Shown here: piece after piece, positions 1-9,386 of the stretch
How the letters are laid out: every line of letters starts with the position of its first letter
Numbering within the stretch: the first letter of the stretch is position 1
NCBI GenBank assembly: GCA_951799425.1
Contig: OX637392.1
Span: 33,254,093-33,318,092 of the forward strand
Source of the DNA: Ilex aquifolium
Taxonomy: Eukaryota > Streptophyta > Magnoliopsida > Aquifoliales > Aquifoliaceae
Direction of reading: 5' to 3'
DNA length: 64,000 bases
Notes under the pieces: generated by a model
The model's database searches: none
What the model was told of the DNA's origin: nothing
The model's input: only the letters and a program-made list of their open reading frames with translations
Made by a program: the position numbers and the translations under genes

Positions 1-1
1 T

Positions 2-262
2 GTCTCTATGCTCCGGAAGTATACTCCAGATCCGACACATGTGGTGGATTGGGGTGAGTTGACTGTTGATGCGGATGGCACCTTCGAGGAGGGACCGGTG
101 CGCATCATGGATAGCCGGGAACAGGTTTTGCGAGGCAAGACCGTGCGGCTAGTGAAGGTGTTGTGGCATCACCGAGGAATGGAGGAGGCGACATGGGAGC
201 GCGAGGACACCATCCGTACACATTATCCTTTCTTATTCGAGGATGGAGGTACATTTTTATAG
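2..262 (+). CDS. Tekay-type Ty3/gypsy polyprotein, C-terminal chromodomain (cut by window edge)
   Basis: This is the last 86 codons of a gag-pol polyprotein whose upstream part lies outside the window. The frame enters as Val-Ser just before the first Met, as in chromovirus polyproteins where the integrase tail ends in a His-Val-Ser-like motif. The second half carries a chromodomain-like segment (VRLVKVLWHH, then EEATWERE and a terminal YPFLFED). Chromodomains of this class are thought to steer integration to heterochromatin. The same arrangement closes the complete Tekay polyprotein at 41352-45851, so the lineage call is supported inside the window. A polypurine tract and LTR follow at once. 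The frame is open to its natural stop. Family call firm; activity cannot be judged from the tail. Confidence 0.85.
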   Translation, partial: VSMLRKYTPDPTHVVDWGELTVDADGTFEEGPVRIMDSREQVLRGKTVRLVKVLWHHRGMEEATWEREDTIRTHYPFLFEDGGTFL

Positions 263-343
263 TCATTTACTATTACATGACTGTAGCATATGCATGGGCC
301 TGCATGTATGTGTGTGTGTAAATTTCGGGGACGAAATTCTTTT

Positions 344-357
344 AAAGGGGGGAAGAA
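344..357 (+). promoter_or_regulatory. Polypurine tract of the Tekay fragment
   Basis: A run of A and G ending AAGGGGGGAAGAA sits directly before the TGTGAAACCC start of the LTR. This is the expected place for the RNase H-resistant primer of plus-strand DNA synthesis. A similar tract (AAGGGGGG on the minus strand) precedes the LTR of the complete Tekay element at 41311-41330. Confidence 0.75.
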
Positions 358-2527
358 TGTGAAACCCGGGTAAATTTAAATTTTTGTGAATAAGGGCAAA
401 ATGGCCATTTGCCATCCTAATGCTTATTTGAAATACTCATACTTTAGACCTCGGATGAGGAAACGGAGTTCGCCGTTGGATTCGTATCGCGAAATCTAGT
501 CACCCTGTCAAATTTCGTAGAATTCCGAGATAGTCGGATTTTTGCACGTCGTTCGAGGCAACTGCGTGGCGAATGACCTCACGAACGTCCCCATAAATAT
601 ATTTTATAAAATTTCCTTAAAATTAAGTTAAAGTTCAGATAAAATTAATTTGAACTTAATCCGAGGTATAATGAATCGTTTCGGGACGAAAAACGGACCC
701 GAAAGTCGAAAATATGCGGTGCGATGTGGACCGCACATTTTTGCCTATAAATATCCTCAAAAAATCAGCTTTTTTGAGAAGAAATATCTCCTCCTTGACT
801 GAAACCAGCCGCCCAAGACCAAAGAGAAAAGAAAAAAATTTATTCAACCTTCCCGCTTCGATTCCGGGAGTTCCGTCGGTCGGAATCCGTCGATCCAAGA
901 GGCAAAGTTCATCTCCTCGACAAGGGCTACGCGTACGTACCAAGAACGAGGGATTTCACCGAAGATCCAAAAGAGGAGATTTGGGGGAAATCTAGTCTTG
1001 GGCTTGGAAAGTGTTCTTGAAGCTTCCTTTGGGTGATTTACGCTTCAAGAGGTAGGATTCTTCCTACCTTGGATTATTCTTGTCCTTAGATGTTGATAGT
1101 CTAAGGGATTGATATATGTATATGTGGACCAATGTTATATATATATAGATGTGGAAATGAGGAAACAAGTCTAGAAACGAACTAAATCAAATACTAGCTT
1201 GATTTTGGTATAGGAAGTTACATGTGATTGTTCTTGTAACTTGGGAAAATTTGAGGCATGCTTTGTGATTTATAAGTTGTGCCTTGAAGGTGTTTGATAA
1301 AATGCCTTGCTTGATTTATATGGTTGTTTTCATTGAAATGAAATAACATGCTTAAGTTTTAACTTGTGGAATCATATGCTTATGATATGATTTGTAATTG
1401 GATGTGCATGTTGAATTTGTGCATGTGTTGTTCTTGACATATTGAACATCATGTTGTATGCAATGGGACATAGCATTGTTTGTGCACGGAAGCGTCTCAT
1501 TACATGGGTGTGTGCATGGTTAATGTCAACACCACACTTGGTGATTGACGGTATGGCTTGGGAAAAGTTTGGTCGATGACCAAACTAAGCCGATTGGTTG
1601 CATGATAAATTGGGTTGGAATTAGCAAGAAGAGGCATGACGACCTCTCGGGTGCAAGGCCCGGTGATTTGGGAAGTGCACTCCATTGGTGTAAGAGTTCA
1701 TAAAGTGTACGGGTATGGAAGACCCTTGGTGTAAGTCCAAGAAATGTCCAATCCAAAGAAAGACCCTAGTTTTGAAAATGTCATTTGATGTAAACATAAA
1801 TGATGAAATGAAACACTTTGACATTGCATCGTGTAGTGGGAGTCGGTGAGGACTCGGGTTGAAAAGCATGAATGAGTGACATCTCATTTCATGGCATGGT
1901 ATTGTTGCATTCCAACTTAGAATGCATATCCTTATAAGGAATGATTGTTTATATGTTGCAAATGAATGTTGCATGAGCATGAGCATCTAGGGGGGGAGTA
2001 GCCTTTGTAGGATCTACTCTACTGGGTGTTGGCTCACCCTATACGGGAAACATTTCAGGTGTGGGGTTTGCACCGGTGGATGGCTCACTTGGAGAGCATC
2101 AGGCTTGAAAGGGGCCGACTTGTGGCCTTATTTTGAGTTTTTGTAAAAGAGTTATGAAAACTTGGTCTTTGGCATGTAATTATGCAAATTAATTGTAATA
2201 GACATTATATAGACTAATGTTAAAGTAACCTTGCATGTTTTGATATAAGTATGGATAATTGGACCCGGTGTGGCCAATGTTTACTTATAAATGGACCCGG
2301 TGAGGTCATTTTTTTATATTGGGCCTCGGATGGGTCATGTGAAGTTAAATTGCACAGGTTGGGTTTTGGGTAGAGCTCACTGTACGAAGGAGACTCTGCC
2401 CAAATTTTGTTAAGTTATGGACCCCGGTAAATGGGGCATAACAGTGTGATATCGAGTTACTCGGTATCTAAGGGTGTTCCGCGGGTTGATGGGTAATCAA
2501 CGGACCCCCGGATTTTGGGGCGTCACA
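358..2527 (+). repeat. 3' LTR of the Tekay fragment
   Basis: The LTR opens with TGTGAAACCCGGG and ends GGGGCGTCACA, so it has TG...CA ends, and it is about 2.17 kb, long as is usual for this lineage. A TATAAATA at 746-753 is the likely promoter. ORFs inside it are short and unconvincing. The last 350 bases, with repeated GGACCCGGT-type motifs, resemble the older LTR remnant ending at 15749. The sequence after it is the terminal inverted repeat of the large MULE, so the element probably inserted at or in that terminus. Confidence 0.8.
746..753 (+). promoter_or_regulatory. TATA box of the Tekay LTR
   Basis: TATAAATA lies about 390 bp into the LTR, in a GC-richer neighbourhood and followed by the R/U5-like part. 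The position fits the U3 promoter. No experimental support. Confidence 0.5.
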
Positions 2528-2790
2528 GTTTTACCCCAACCCAAGGGGTTTTAAAAAAATATTCACAAAAGATGATGGGTTTGAAAGTATTTTCCAAGCC
2601 CAAAGAGTTTTAAAAACGTCAGTTGGTCTGACGTTTTTAGGCCAAAAGACGTCAGACCAACTGACGTCTTTTGTGTATCACTGTGGTTAAGTATACAATT
2701 TAAAAACGTCAGTTGGACTAACGTTTTTAGTAAAAACGTCAATTTAATTAAAGCCTTCTAAAAAGGTCAGTCCAAATGACGTTTTCAGTG
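2528..2790 (+). repeat. Left terminal inverted repeat of the MULE, with palindromic subterminal blocks
   Basis: The first ~115 bp are the inverted match of 14845-14961. Further in are repeated blocks of the type CGTCAGTTGGTCTGACG, each close to a perfect palindrome, separated by short A/T runs. Such subterminal arrays are plausible transposase binding sites. That role is inferred. Confidence 0.8.
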
Positions 2791-3249
2791 AAAATTTTTC
2801 TCCCTCTTGTTTTATGAGTAAAATGTTTAATGTTTATTTATTAAAAAATTTAATTATATTCAATAAATAAATTTTGATAATTTAAAAATACATAAATTTT
2901 CGTTTGTCCTACTGACGTTTTGCTGTTTTGCTTACTAACAATGATACCTAAAACTGTTTTGCGCCCTCTCTTTTTTAGAGGATGAGTTCTTTTTTATTTA
3001 TTTAAAAATTTAATTACATTCAACAAATAAATTTTGATCATTTAAAAATACTTATATTTTTAGCATATCAAACTTTAAAAATTGAAAACGTATACATATA
3101 ATTAATTTTTATTTTATCATATAATTTTAAACGCATACATAAAATAAAAATAAAATTTTATTTTTAATGTTGATCATGTCGACATTAATGTTTATTAAGC
3201 TGTGTAAAAATATAAGTTATTCAAAACGGATACATGTAAAAAATGGATG

Positions 3250-3912
3250 TCAATAACGCGGTTGATATTCAAAACAACATAAAGGATTATCGAATACACA
3301 TAAACATGATGGGAGAAAAGTGTTAGACGCATCATCAGAGAAATCAGAAAGTTCAGGATCATAAATAAGTAACGGATCCTCTAAAATTTCAATTTCGACA
3401 TATTCAGGATCAAAATGCTCTATTTTTGCATAATCGAGTGCATGAAAACGATCAAGATGACGCTGCATTTGATCATTTTCACGTTCAAGCCTTGATATGA
3501 CCTCGTCATGATTGTTTGAATTCTGTGAATTGTAAATATCAGCCGAACGTGTCTTTGGTACCACAAGTTTATGTCAACGACAAAATACTTCAAGGTCACA
3601 ACGTTTTTCGTATAACTGTCGCCATCTTTGTGTGGGTTCGATATGAGCACCTGCAGGTGGATAATCAGTTGCAGGCCCAACAATTACATGTCCAGCTTGT
3701 CCGAATGGGTGATAAGGGTCGATGGGTTCATTGTGGAATGCACGTTTTCGTCCATACCACGTTACACCACTGGAATCAGTATATGATTCGATAGAATGAA
3801 CTTTGTTCAGCGATGTTGAGCTGTCCGTTGAGCGTTCACGTTTGTTACCCGAAGATGAACTATTTTGGTCATTGCATGAAGAAGAACTTGCATGTGATGT
3901 GCTCCTATACAT
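3250..3912 (-). pseudogene. Small MULE accessory gene, copy C (one in-frame stop)
   Basis: I do not recognise a named family. From an ATG at 3912 the frame runs to a TGA at 3574-3576 and continues in the same frame to about 3250, so this is one gene with a single premature stop. The N-terminal part is Ser-rich. A Trp-containing segment follows (GVTWYG, then RWRQLYEKR), then a charged helix with the core RLERENDQM, and an acidic tail with ELSDFSDD. The same order of modules is seen in the + strand gene at 5395-5862 and the minus gene at 4291-4735. It is therefore a paralogue of both, and the family seems to belong to this transposon. The role is unknown; a DNA- or protein-binding accessory factor is only a guess. 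Confidence 0.55.
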
Positions 3913-3995
3913 TTTTTTTTGTGGTGGTGCATTTGCACAATTGTGAATGGTATTATATACATGCTCAGTTTAGCAATTTAAAATTGCAGTGAAAG

Positions 3996-4238
3996 GACAT
4001 CAAACTGCAAAGTTTGGAACTGATTTAATAGTGATGCAAAATGACAATGAAAAAGTTGGGATATGACAACACACTCCATAGACTGATAAAGCCACAAAAT
4101 AGATTAAAGTAAATAAGACATCACACTGCAAAGTTGAGAACTGATTTGACAATGACAAGATGTGACAATGAAAAAAGTTGAGATATGACAACACACTGAA
4201 TAAACTGATAAAGCTACAATATTGATTAAAGTAAATAG
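3996..4238. repeat. Tandem duplication, period 121 bp
   Basis: Two adjacent, slightly diverged copies begin GACATCA-ACTGCAAAG at 3996 and 4117. The interval lies between small genes C and B and contains GATATGACAACACACT motifs related to the repeats at 4830-5315. Confidence 0.8.
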
Positions 4239-4290
4239 GACGTAGACATAAACGTTATATGCTTAATAAGGTGGACACTAATTATATTTG

Positions 4291-4735
4291 TTAATTTTCA
4301 TCAGACATATACTCATCTGATAGGTATTGTTCATTAGACAATACATTAGATCGCTCAGTAGTTGTTAACTCCCTGCCAAATGCAGTTGTCACCATGTCAG
4401 ATGCTATTTGGAGCATATAATATCGGCACTTACGCAACATCATCCTATTATTATCCTTTCGTACACGTTTAACTGCTGCTTCATAGTTCACTCTATTCCT
4501 TCGCGGCATGGTAAGTGAAAGTCTATGTGGCACTGGTATACCAAGTTTCTCTCAGATCTATGCATAATGACTGTGATTCATTAGCCCAAAAAGCCCACTC
4601 TCGACGGAGTCCGGCATAATACTCCTTTGGATTAGAAAATCTCTCACTCTTGTAATCATCGTCTCGCTCTTGTAAGAACCATACTGGTTCATTCCTACGA
4701 CTGGTATCACCTGCTCGTGCTCGTGAAGTAGACAT
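4291..4735 (-). pseudogene. Small MULE accessory gene, copy B (frameshifted)
   Basis: Two overlapping minus-strand frames, 4735-4523 and 4533-4291, correspond to the N and C halves of the intact relative at 5395-5862. The N half has EPVWFLQE and later REWAFW...LCIDLRE, which matches AEWQYC...LSLDLRS of copy A. The C half has RVRKDNNRM, matching RIRVENNRM of copy A, and ends in YLSDEYMSDEN, matching YLSDEDEDP. The two frames differ by one base, so a single indel near 4530 explains the break. A normal intron would have to be only about 40 bases and is unlikely. Transcription would be divergent from copy A across a repeat-rich spacer. Function unknown. Confidence 0.55.
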
Positions 4736-4829
4736 AATGTGCAATACATGTTATATGAACCACCCTATATTATGTTTTTATAGTTGTTTTCATTGTCTAA
4801 CATAAATACATTTGTCAGCATTGCAATAG

Positions 4830-5315
4830 TGTGTAGTCACCTTTATGTTTGAGTTGATGGTCAAACAGTAAAAAAAAATTGTGCAGTAAGTGTGACTACA
4901 CAGTATTACTTGTCAGCGTAACCAGACACTGGTACGTAGTGACTGTGACTACACACTGAGACATGTACTACATTGATTTTAATAGACCCTGATTCATCTT
5001 GCGTCATAGTGATTCACGTCCGTGATACGTTTAACAGTATTAGGGTTTGTGGCTGTTAACTATTGTGAAGTCACAGGATGTTGATTGTGATTAAACACCA
5101 ATGCATTGAAATGCAATGTAGGGTCTTCATTAACGTGTGCTGCTGAATAAGAAACAGTTACAATGACTGACAATTACATCATTGTCAGTCGTTGTGACAA
5201 CACACTAGGTTATTGTGACTAAACACTGGTTAAATGTCAGTCTGTGTGAGTACACACTGGTTCACAGTAAGTGTGACTAAATATTTTTGTGTAGTCATTG
5301 AGTGTGACTACACGA
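4830..5315. promoter_or_regulatory. Repeat-rich divergent spacer with GTGACTACACACTG motifs
   Basis: Between the divergent small genes B and A, at least seven variants of TGTGACTACACACTGG occur in both orientations, near 4835, 4887, 4942, 5207, 5216, 5245, 5270 and 5303. Spacing is irregular. The layout resembles a shared bidirectional promoter with iterated protein-binding sites. The binding protein is unknown; a product of the transposon itself would be a natural candidate. Confidence 0.5.
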
Positions 5316-5394
5316 TGTTGTAATATTATTTAATTATGTTGTAGACTGACATACTCACATAAATAAATTGCCTATAAGTTTGAATTTATGTGAA

Positions 5395-5862
5395 ATGTTC
5401 AATGTACAGAATTCATCTCTAACCATGAATTTTAGTCTGAAAACCCTGTTTGAAACTCTGGGTTATAATTGGGCTTTAGAGGATGAGTTTTTTTACCCAA
5501 CGAATCTTCGTTTACGCTATTCACTAACAACTACAAACACAATGATGGCGGAATGGCAATATTGTTTGATGAAAAGAGAAAATCTAAGCTTAGATTTACG
5601 TTCTTGCAACATAAGAAGGTCTCGACAAGTTGCCATTGCTATGCCTATTACCACTCCTCAAGAATTAGAGCGAGCATTGTTTCGCATTCGAGTTGAGAAC
5701 AATCGAATGGCAATCCGTTGCAATCGGTACAACCTGCACCGTATTTCAAGCGATCGTGCTGCAGAAGGGAGGATGCAAGAAGGAATTCTAAGCTACCAAT
5801 TGAGTGGTGAAGATGGATTTATTTATGATCATTACCTGTCTGACGAAGATGAAGACCCATGA
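5395..5862 (+). CDS. Small MULE accessory protein, copy A (intact, 155 aa)
   Basis: This is the only intact member of the three-gene family in the MULE. I chose the ATG at 5395 because the frame upstream has no earlier ATG. The product begins MFNVQNSSL, has a Trp segment (LGYNWALED, AEWQYC), a basic patch (RRSRQV) and a helical stretch with RIRVENNRM followed by NRY. It ends in a strongly acidic tail (YLSDEDEDP). It lies on the opposite strand to the transposase and PMD genes. No known domain is recognised and no membrane segment or signal peptide is seen. A short basic helix plus acidic tail would fit a small nuclear regulator, but that is inference. MuDR of maize has a second gene, mudrB, but I see no clear resemblance to it. 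Confidence 0.6.
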   Translation: MFNVQNSSLTMNFSLKTLFETLGYNWALEDEFFYPTNLRLRYSLTTTNTMMAEWQYCLMKRENLSLDLRSCNIRRSRQVAIAMPITTPQELERALFRIRVENNRMAIRCNRYNLHRISSDRAAEGRMQEGILSYQLSGEDGFIYDHYLSDEDEDP

Positions 5863-6176
5863 AGAAGTGTCTTGGAAATCCTGTGCTGTAACATTTACAC
5901 TTTGGTCGTCGTACTTGTGTTTAGAAAATGTTTATGTATTATGTTTCTGTATTTTGTTTCTATGAAATATAGTGTACTACTCCAATTAGTATTGTCCATC
6001 TAAATTTTAATAATTTATGTTATGTTATTCAACAAACGTTGGTTAGTGTATTGGATAACTAATATGAAAGGCTGTAATGAAATAACATTATATGAAACTA
6101 TGAACCTAAAGAGATTTTATATACAACAACAATAGTCACAAATTTTATACATACAAAAAAAACGTTAAAAAATGGA

Positions 6177-9128
6177 CTACGTCCCACAAGGTGGTGGTCT
6201 CTTCTGTCGCTTGGGACGCTGATCATCAGGCGTAGCTGGTATATCTTGAGTGACTCCACCATCTACTGGATCATGTGTATAGTGTGTATGACGATCGACT
6301 CCATGCCCACCTCTGCCTCGACCTCTGTGTGACAGTGATGACTCCTGTGTAACTCCCTCAGTTGGAACCTCTGTTGGAACCTCAGCATCATCGGAACAAT
6401 CCTCGTATAGAATAGGAGAAGTAGATCGTGTGGGCATCGGTGGAACAATACGTGGAATACATGCCCCTGCATGTGGAAGTGATGTATCTGTCTAGTCTAG
6501 TGTAGGTGACATATCTGTTGTACCAACTGGCTCTGGTGAAGGTGTGAATGGAGTCGCCGATGCATCAACACGTGGTGAGATAAGTGGTGACCCACATGAT
6601 GTAACTGTATGAAGATCAAGCGGTGATGTAGCCGCATGGTGACCGACCGGTGTAGGAATGTAATAATCAGCAACTGGGACATATGGGGTAGATGGACAAT
6701 CTGCAGTAGTCTGGGGAACATATGCAGCCGACGGGCCTGCCTCTGATGATGTCGCAGTAGTATCCACGACCGATGAGGATGTCTGCCCATGTGCGCTGCA
6801 GCTGGCCATCGAGGAATGCGTACACCACGCTGTCGTGCATGCACTAGGGCTGTAACAACTGGCTGTTGAATGTCTGCCGGAGGTTGCACAAGTCGTTGGT
6901 GCTCAGAAAGAGCTAACAAAAACTTGTAGCTTAGATCCCCCATCTGGCTGATGGTCGCCAAACATGTTCACAAATCAGGTTTGCCAGTAACAGTATCACG
7001 TGCTGTGTGATATACCTGTGCCAGTGTTTGTTCTTGCAGCACAATAAAATAAGGATTTAAATCAAGATTACGTAATTTTTGTACCACATTTAATTTATCT
7101 ACCAAGTAAACAACACATATCAACAGCTCGATGATACTGCTGACGGGCTGAAAACCAACGTCAGGGCACAACATCAGTGGTCCGATAAGTAGACGAGTAA
7201 TGCGCTGATACCACTCTATGTAGGGATCAATGGTATCCATCATGTCGAGCGTAGGCTCGCCATGAACAATAGAATACCATTGTTGATCCCACATGCTGAT
7301 GTACCGCTGATGTGCGATCGTCCAGTCATAACCATGTCTGCCACCCCTATTTTTGGCATACAGCTCCCGACTGGAATCACATGGCATTGGTATGGGCTGC
7401 CTACATCCAAACTGTCGCAGAACACGGTCTGAGAAATGCCACTCCACCACATCAAAACATATGAGCGGGGCCCAGGTAGTCTATAATTCCCGACCACGCA
7501 AGCAATAATCAGGTAGGCTGGCCAACACATCAGTAATGAAAGGCTGCCATATCATCTGCAATATAAAAATAATGAATTTTGTTAGATGTAAAGAAAAATT
7601 AAAAATTTCGGCAGAGTTTCCCCTATATGTATGACCCCAAAAAAAATTTCAAAAACACATATTGCATATTATATTGCATACATACACTAACAACAACCTA
7701 AATAAATGTCACTACCATCCAATAATCATACAAGCAACTACCAATCATACAACACATCCAACAACCCACCAATGAATAATGACCAATCATTCGTTGTGCA
7801 TCAAATATCAAACCAACAACATCATCCACAATTAAATTCGGCATTTAACAAAGAATAATAAGAAAAGCGATCGTTTCTATACCTGCTCATCGCGCATCTG
7901 ATCAAGTTGATCTCTGTAATGTCTGAGTACATGGGTAGGCGTGTGTTGCTTAGAAAATGCAACATCCCAACTGCATAGCACAAAAAAAAAAATTAGTTGG
8001 ATGTACTGTATAATACTAATGAATAATGAACTATAAGACACTAATATTGTCTTACCTACACCCACGAGGCCCTATTGGCAAGTCATCATATGCGGGTACA
8101 TCTGGTGCAGGATCATGTACCAGTGCAGGTGCTACACCATCTGCTGGGCTAGCCTCAGGATGTACATCTACTCCATCCACCACGACATCAAGTAATGGGC
8201 CACGTGGGAGTAATCGTTGTGGACGTATATGTGATAAACGCTCTCATGCCCACAACTATATAAAAAAATAAAACAGTTGTAATGTAACACATATATTTGA
8301 AATTACATTAAAGCTTATAAAAAAAAACAATTGGATTAACATGAAACATAAGTTTGCATGTACCTGCAATAGAACAAGCAATCCGCCAATGTCCTTAGCA
8401 TCGCGTCTACTGGCGATGCACATACCGCGGTAAAGCCATGCCAATGCCGCGCTACCCTAGCTGTACTGACCGACCGTGGTAAAATCGGCAAGCAAACGAA
8501 GGTACATCAACTTGACCTTGCTAGAAGACTTGTATATAAAAAGATATGAACCGATCAGTAGCATGATGTAGGCTATGGCATAAGATGCAATAAAATCATC
8601 ATCAGCATCTACGGGGACACCTCCATCCAAATGCCCCTGCAATGCAGAAAGCCTGAGGAAAGACCCGTCGATAGCCCCCTCGACAGGTGTAAACCCGAGC
8701 AACTGTTGGCATAATGCTGACCATGTCGTGTAAACCGGACAACTGTCTCTCTGAGACACAGCCATACCATCAATCGATAGGCTTATATGAACAGCGGCAT
8801 CCTAAAGAGTGATAGTAGCCTCTCCTACAGGAAGATGAAATGTATGTGTCTCGACACGTCATCTCTCGACTAGCGCTGTGATGAGGGCATGGTCCAACCG
8901 CTTGGACGCAATCTTGTGCGCCCCATAAAATCCGACTATAACCAAATGACGGAGCACACGTTCATCTGTGACATGTAACTGTTATGCGGTGCCATCACTA
9001 TGTCTGCAGTGCAAAAGAGGCGGATCTATGCCCTGCCAGATGGACTCTGATCTATGGTCAGACTGTAAAGCAAGAACATAGTGGTCCTGTGGACCAGGAT
9101 GTACTAACCGCCGTCCATCGGTGTCCAT
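6177..9128 (-). pseudogene. Plant mobile domain (MAIN-like, PMD) gene carried by the MULE
   Basis: Minus-strand exons spell out the plant mobile domain. Exon 1 starts MDTDGRRLVHPGP (ATG at 9128) and has the family signatures HLPVGEATITL and SIDGMAVS. A second exon near 8050-8270 has LWAWERL. A third near 7882-7975 has HVLRHYRDQLD and ends at a GT donor. A fourth starts at the acceptor TATTGCAG near 7560 and has VEWHFSDRVLRQFG and PYIEWYQRITR. The tail to 6177 is Pro/Ser/Thr-rich and ends in a basic RPKRQKR patch. Host PMD proteins (MAIN, MAIL1) are nuclear factors for genome stability and silencing, and other PMD copies travel in transposons. Several in-frame stops (for example near 8990, 8870 and 8820) and frame changes in the tail show decay. 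Confidence 0.75.
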
Positions 9129-9386
9129 AACGAAGAAGTAAATGAATCTGTAAAAACAAAATACAATTGATAATATGATGAAAACATCCACCATCATTAA
9201 TTGATAAAGGTAACATTTCCAACATCCAACATCAAACATATCATAATGATATCATTCAACAAACATGTAAATACAACCAGTATACCAACAAAATATTACA
9301 ATATAAGCACATCGTAAGGTCCAATACACAAATGATTACAACATACGACAACTTATCAAGCTCACAAAATAATAAAATACAATCTA

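Noticed and set aside
1500..1986. Minus-strand ORFs inside the first Tekay LTR
   Set aside because: Overlapping short frames in LTR DNA with no protein family pattern.
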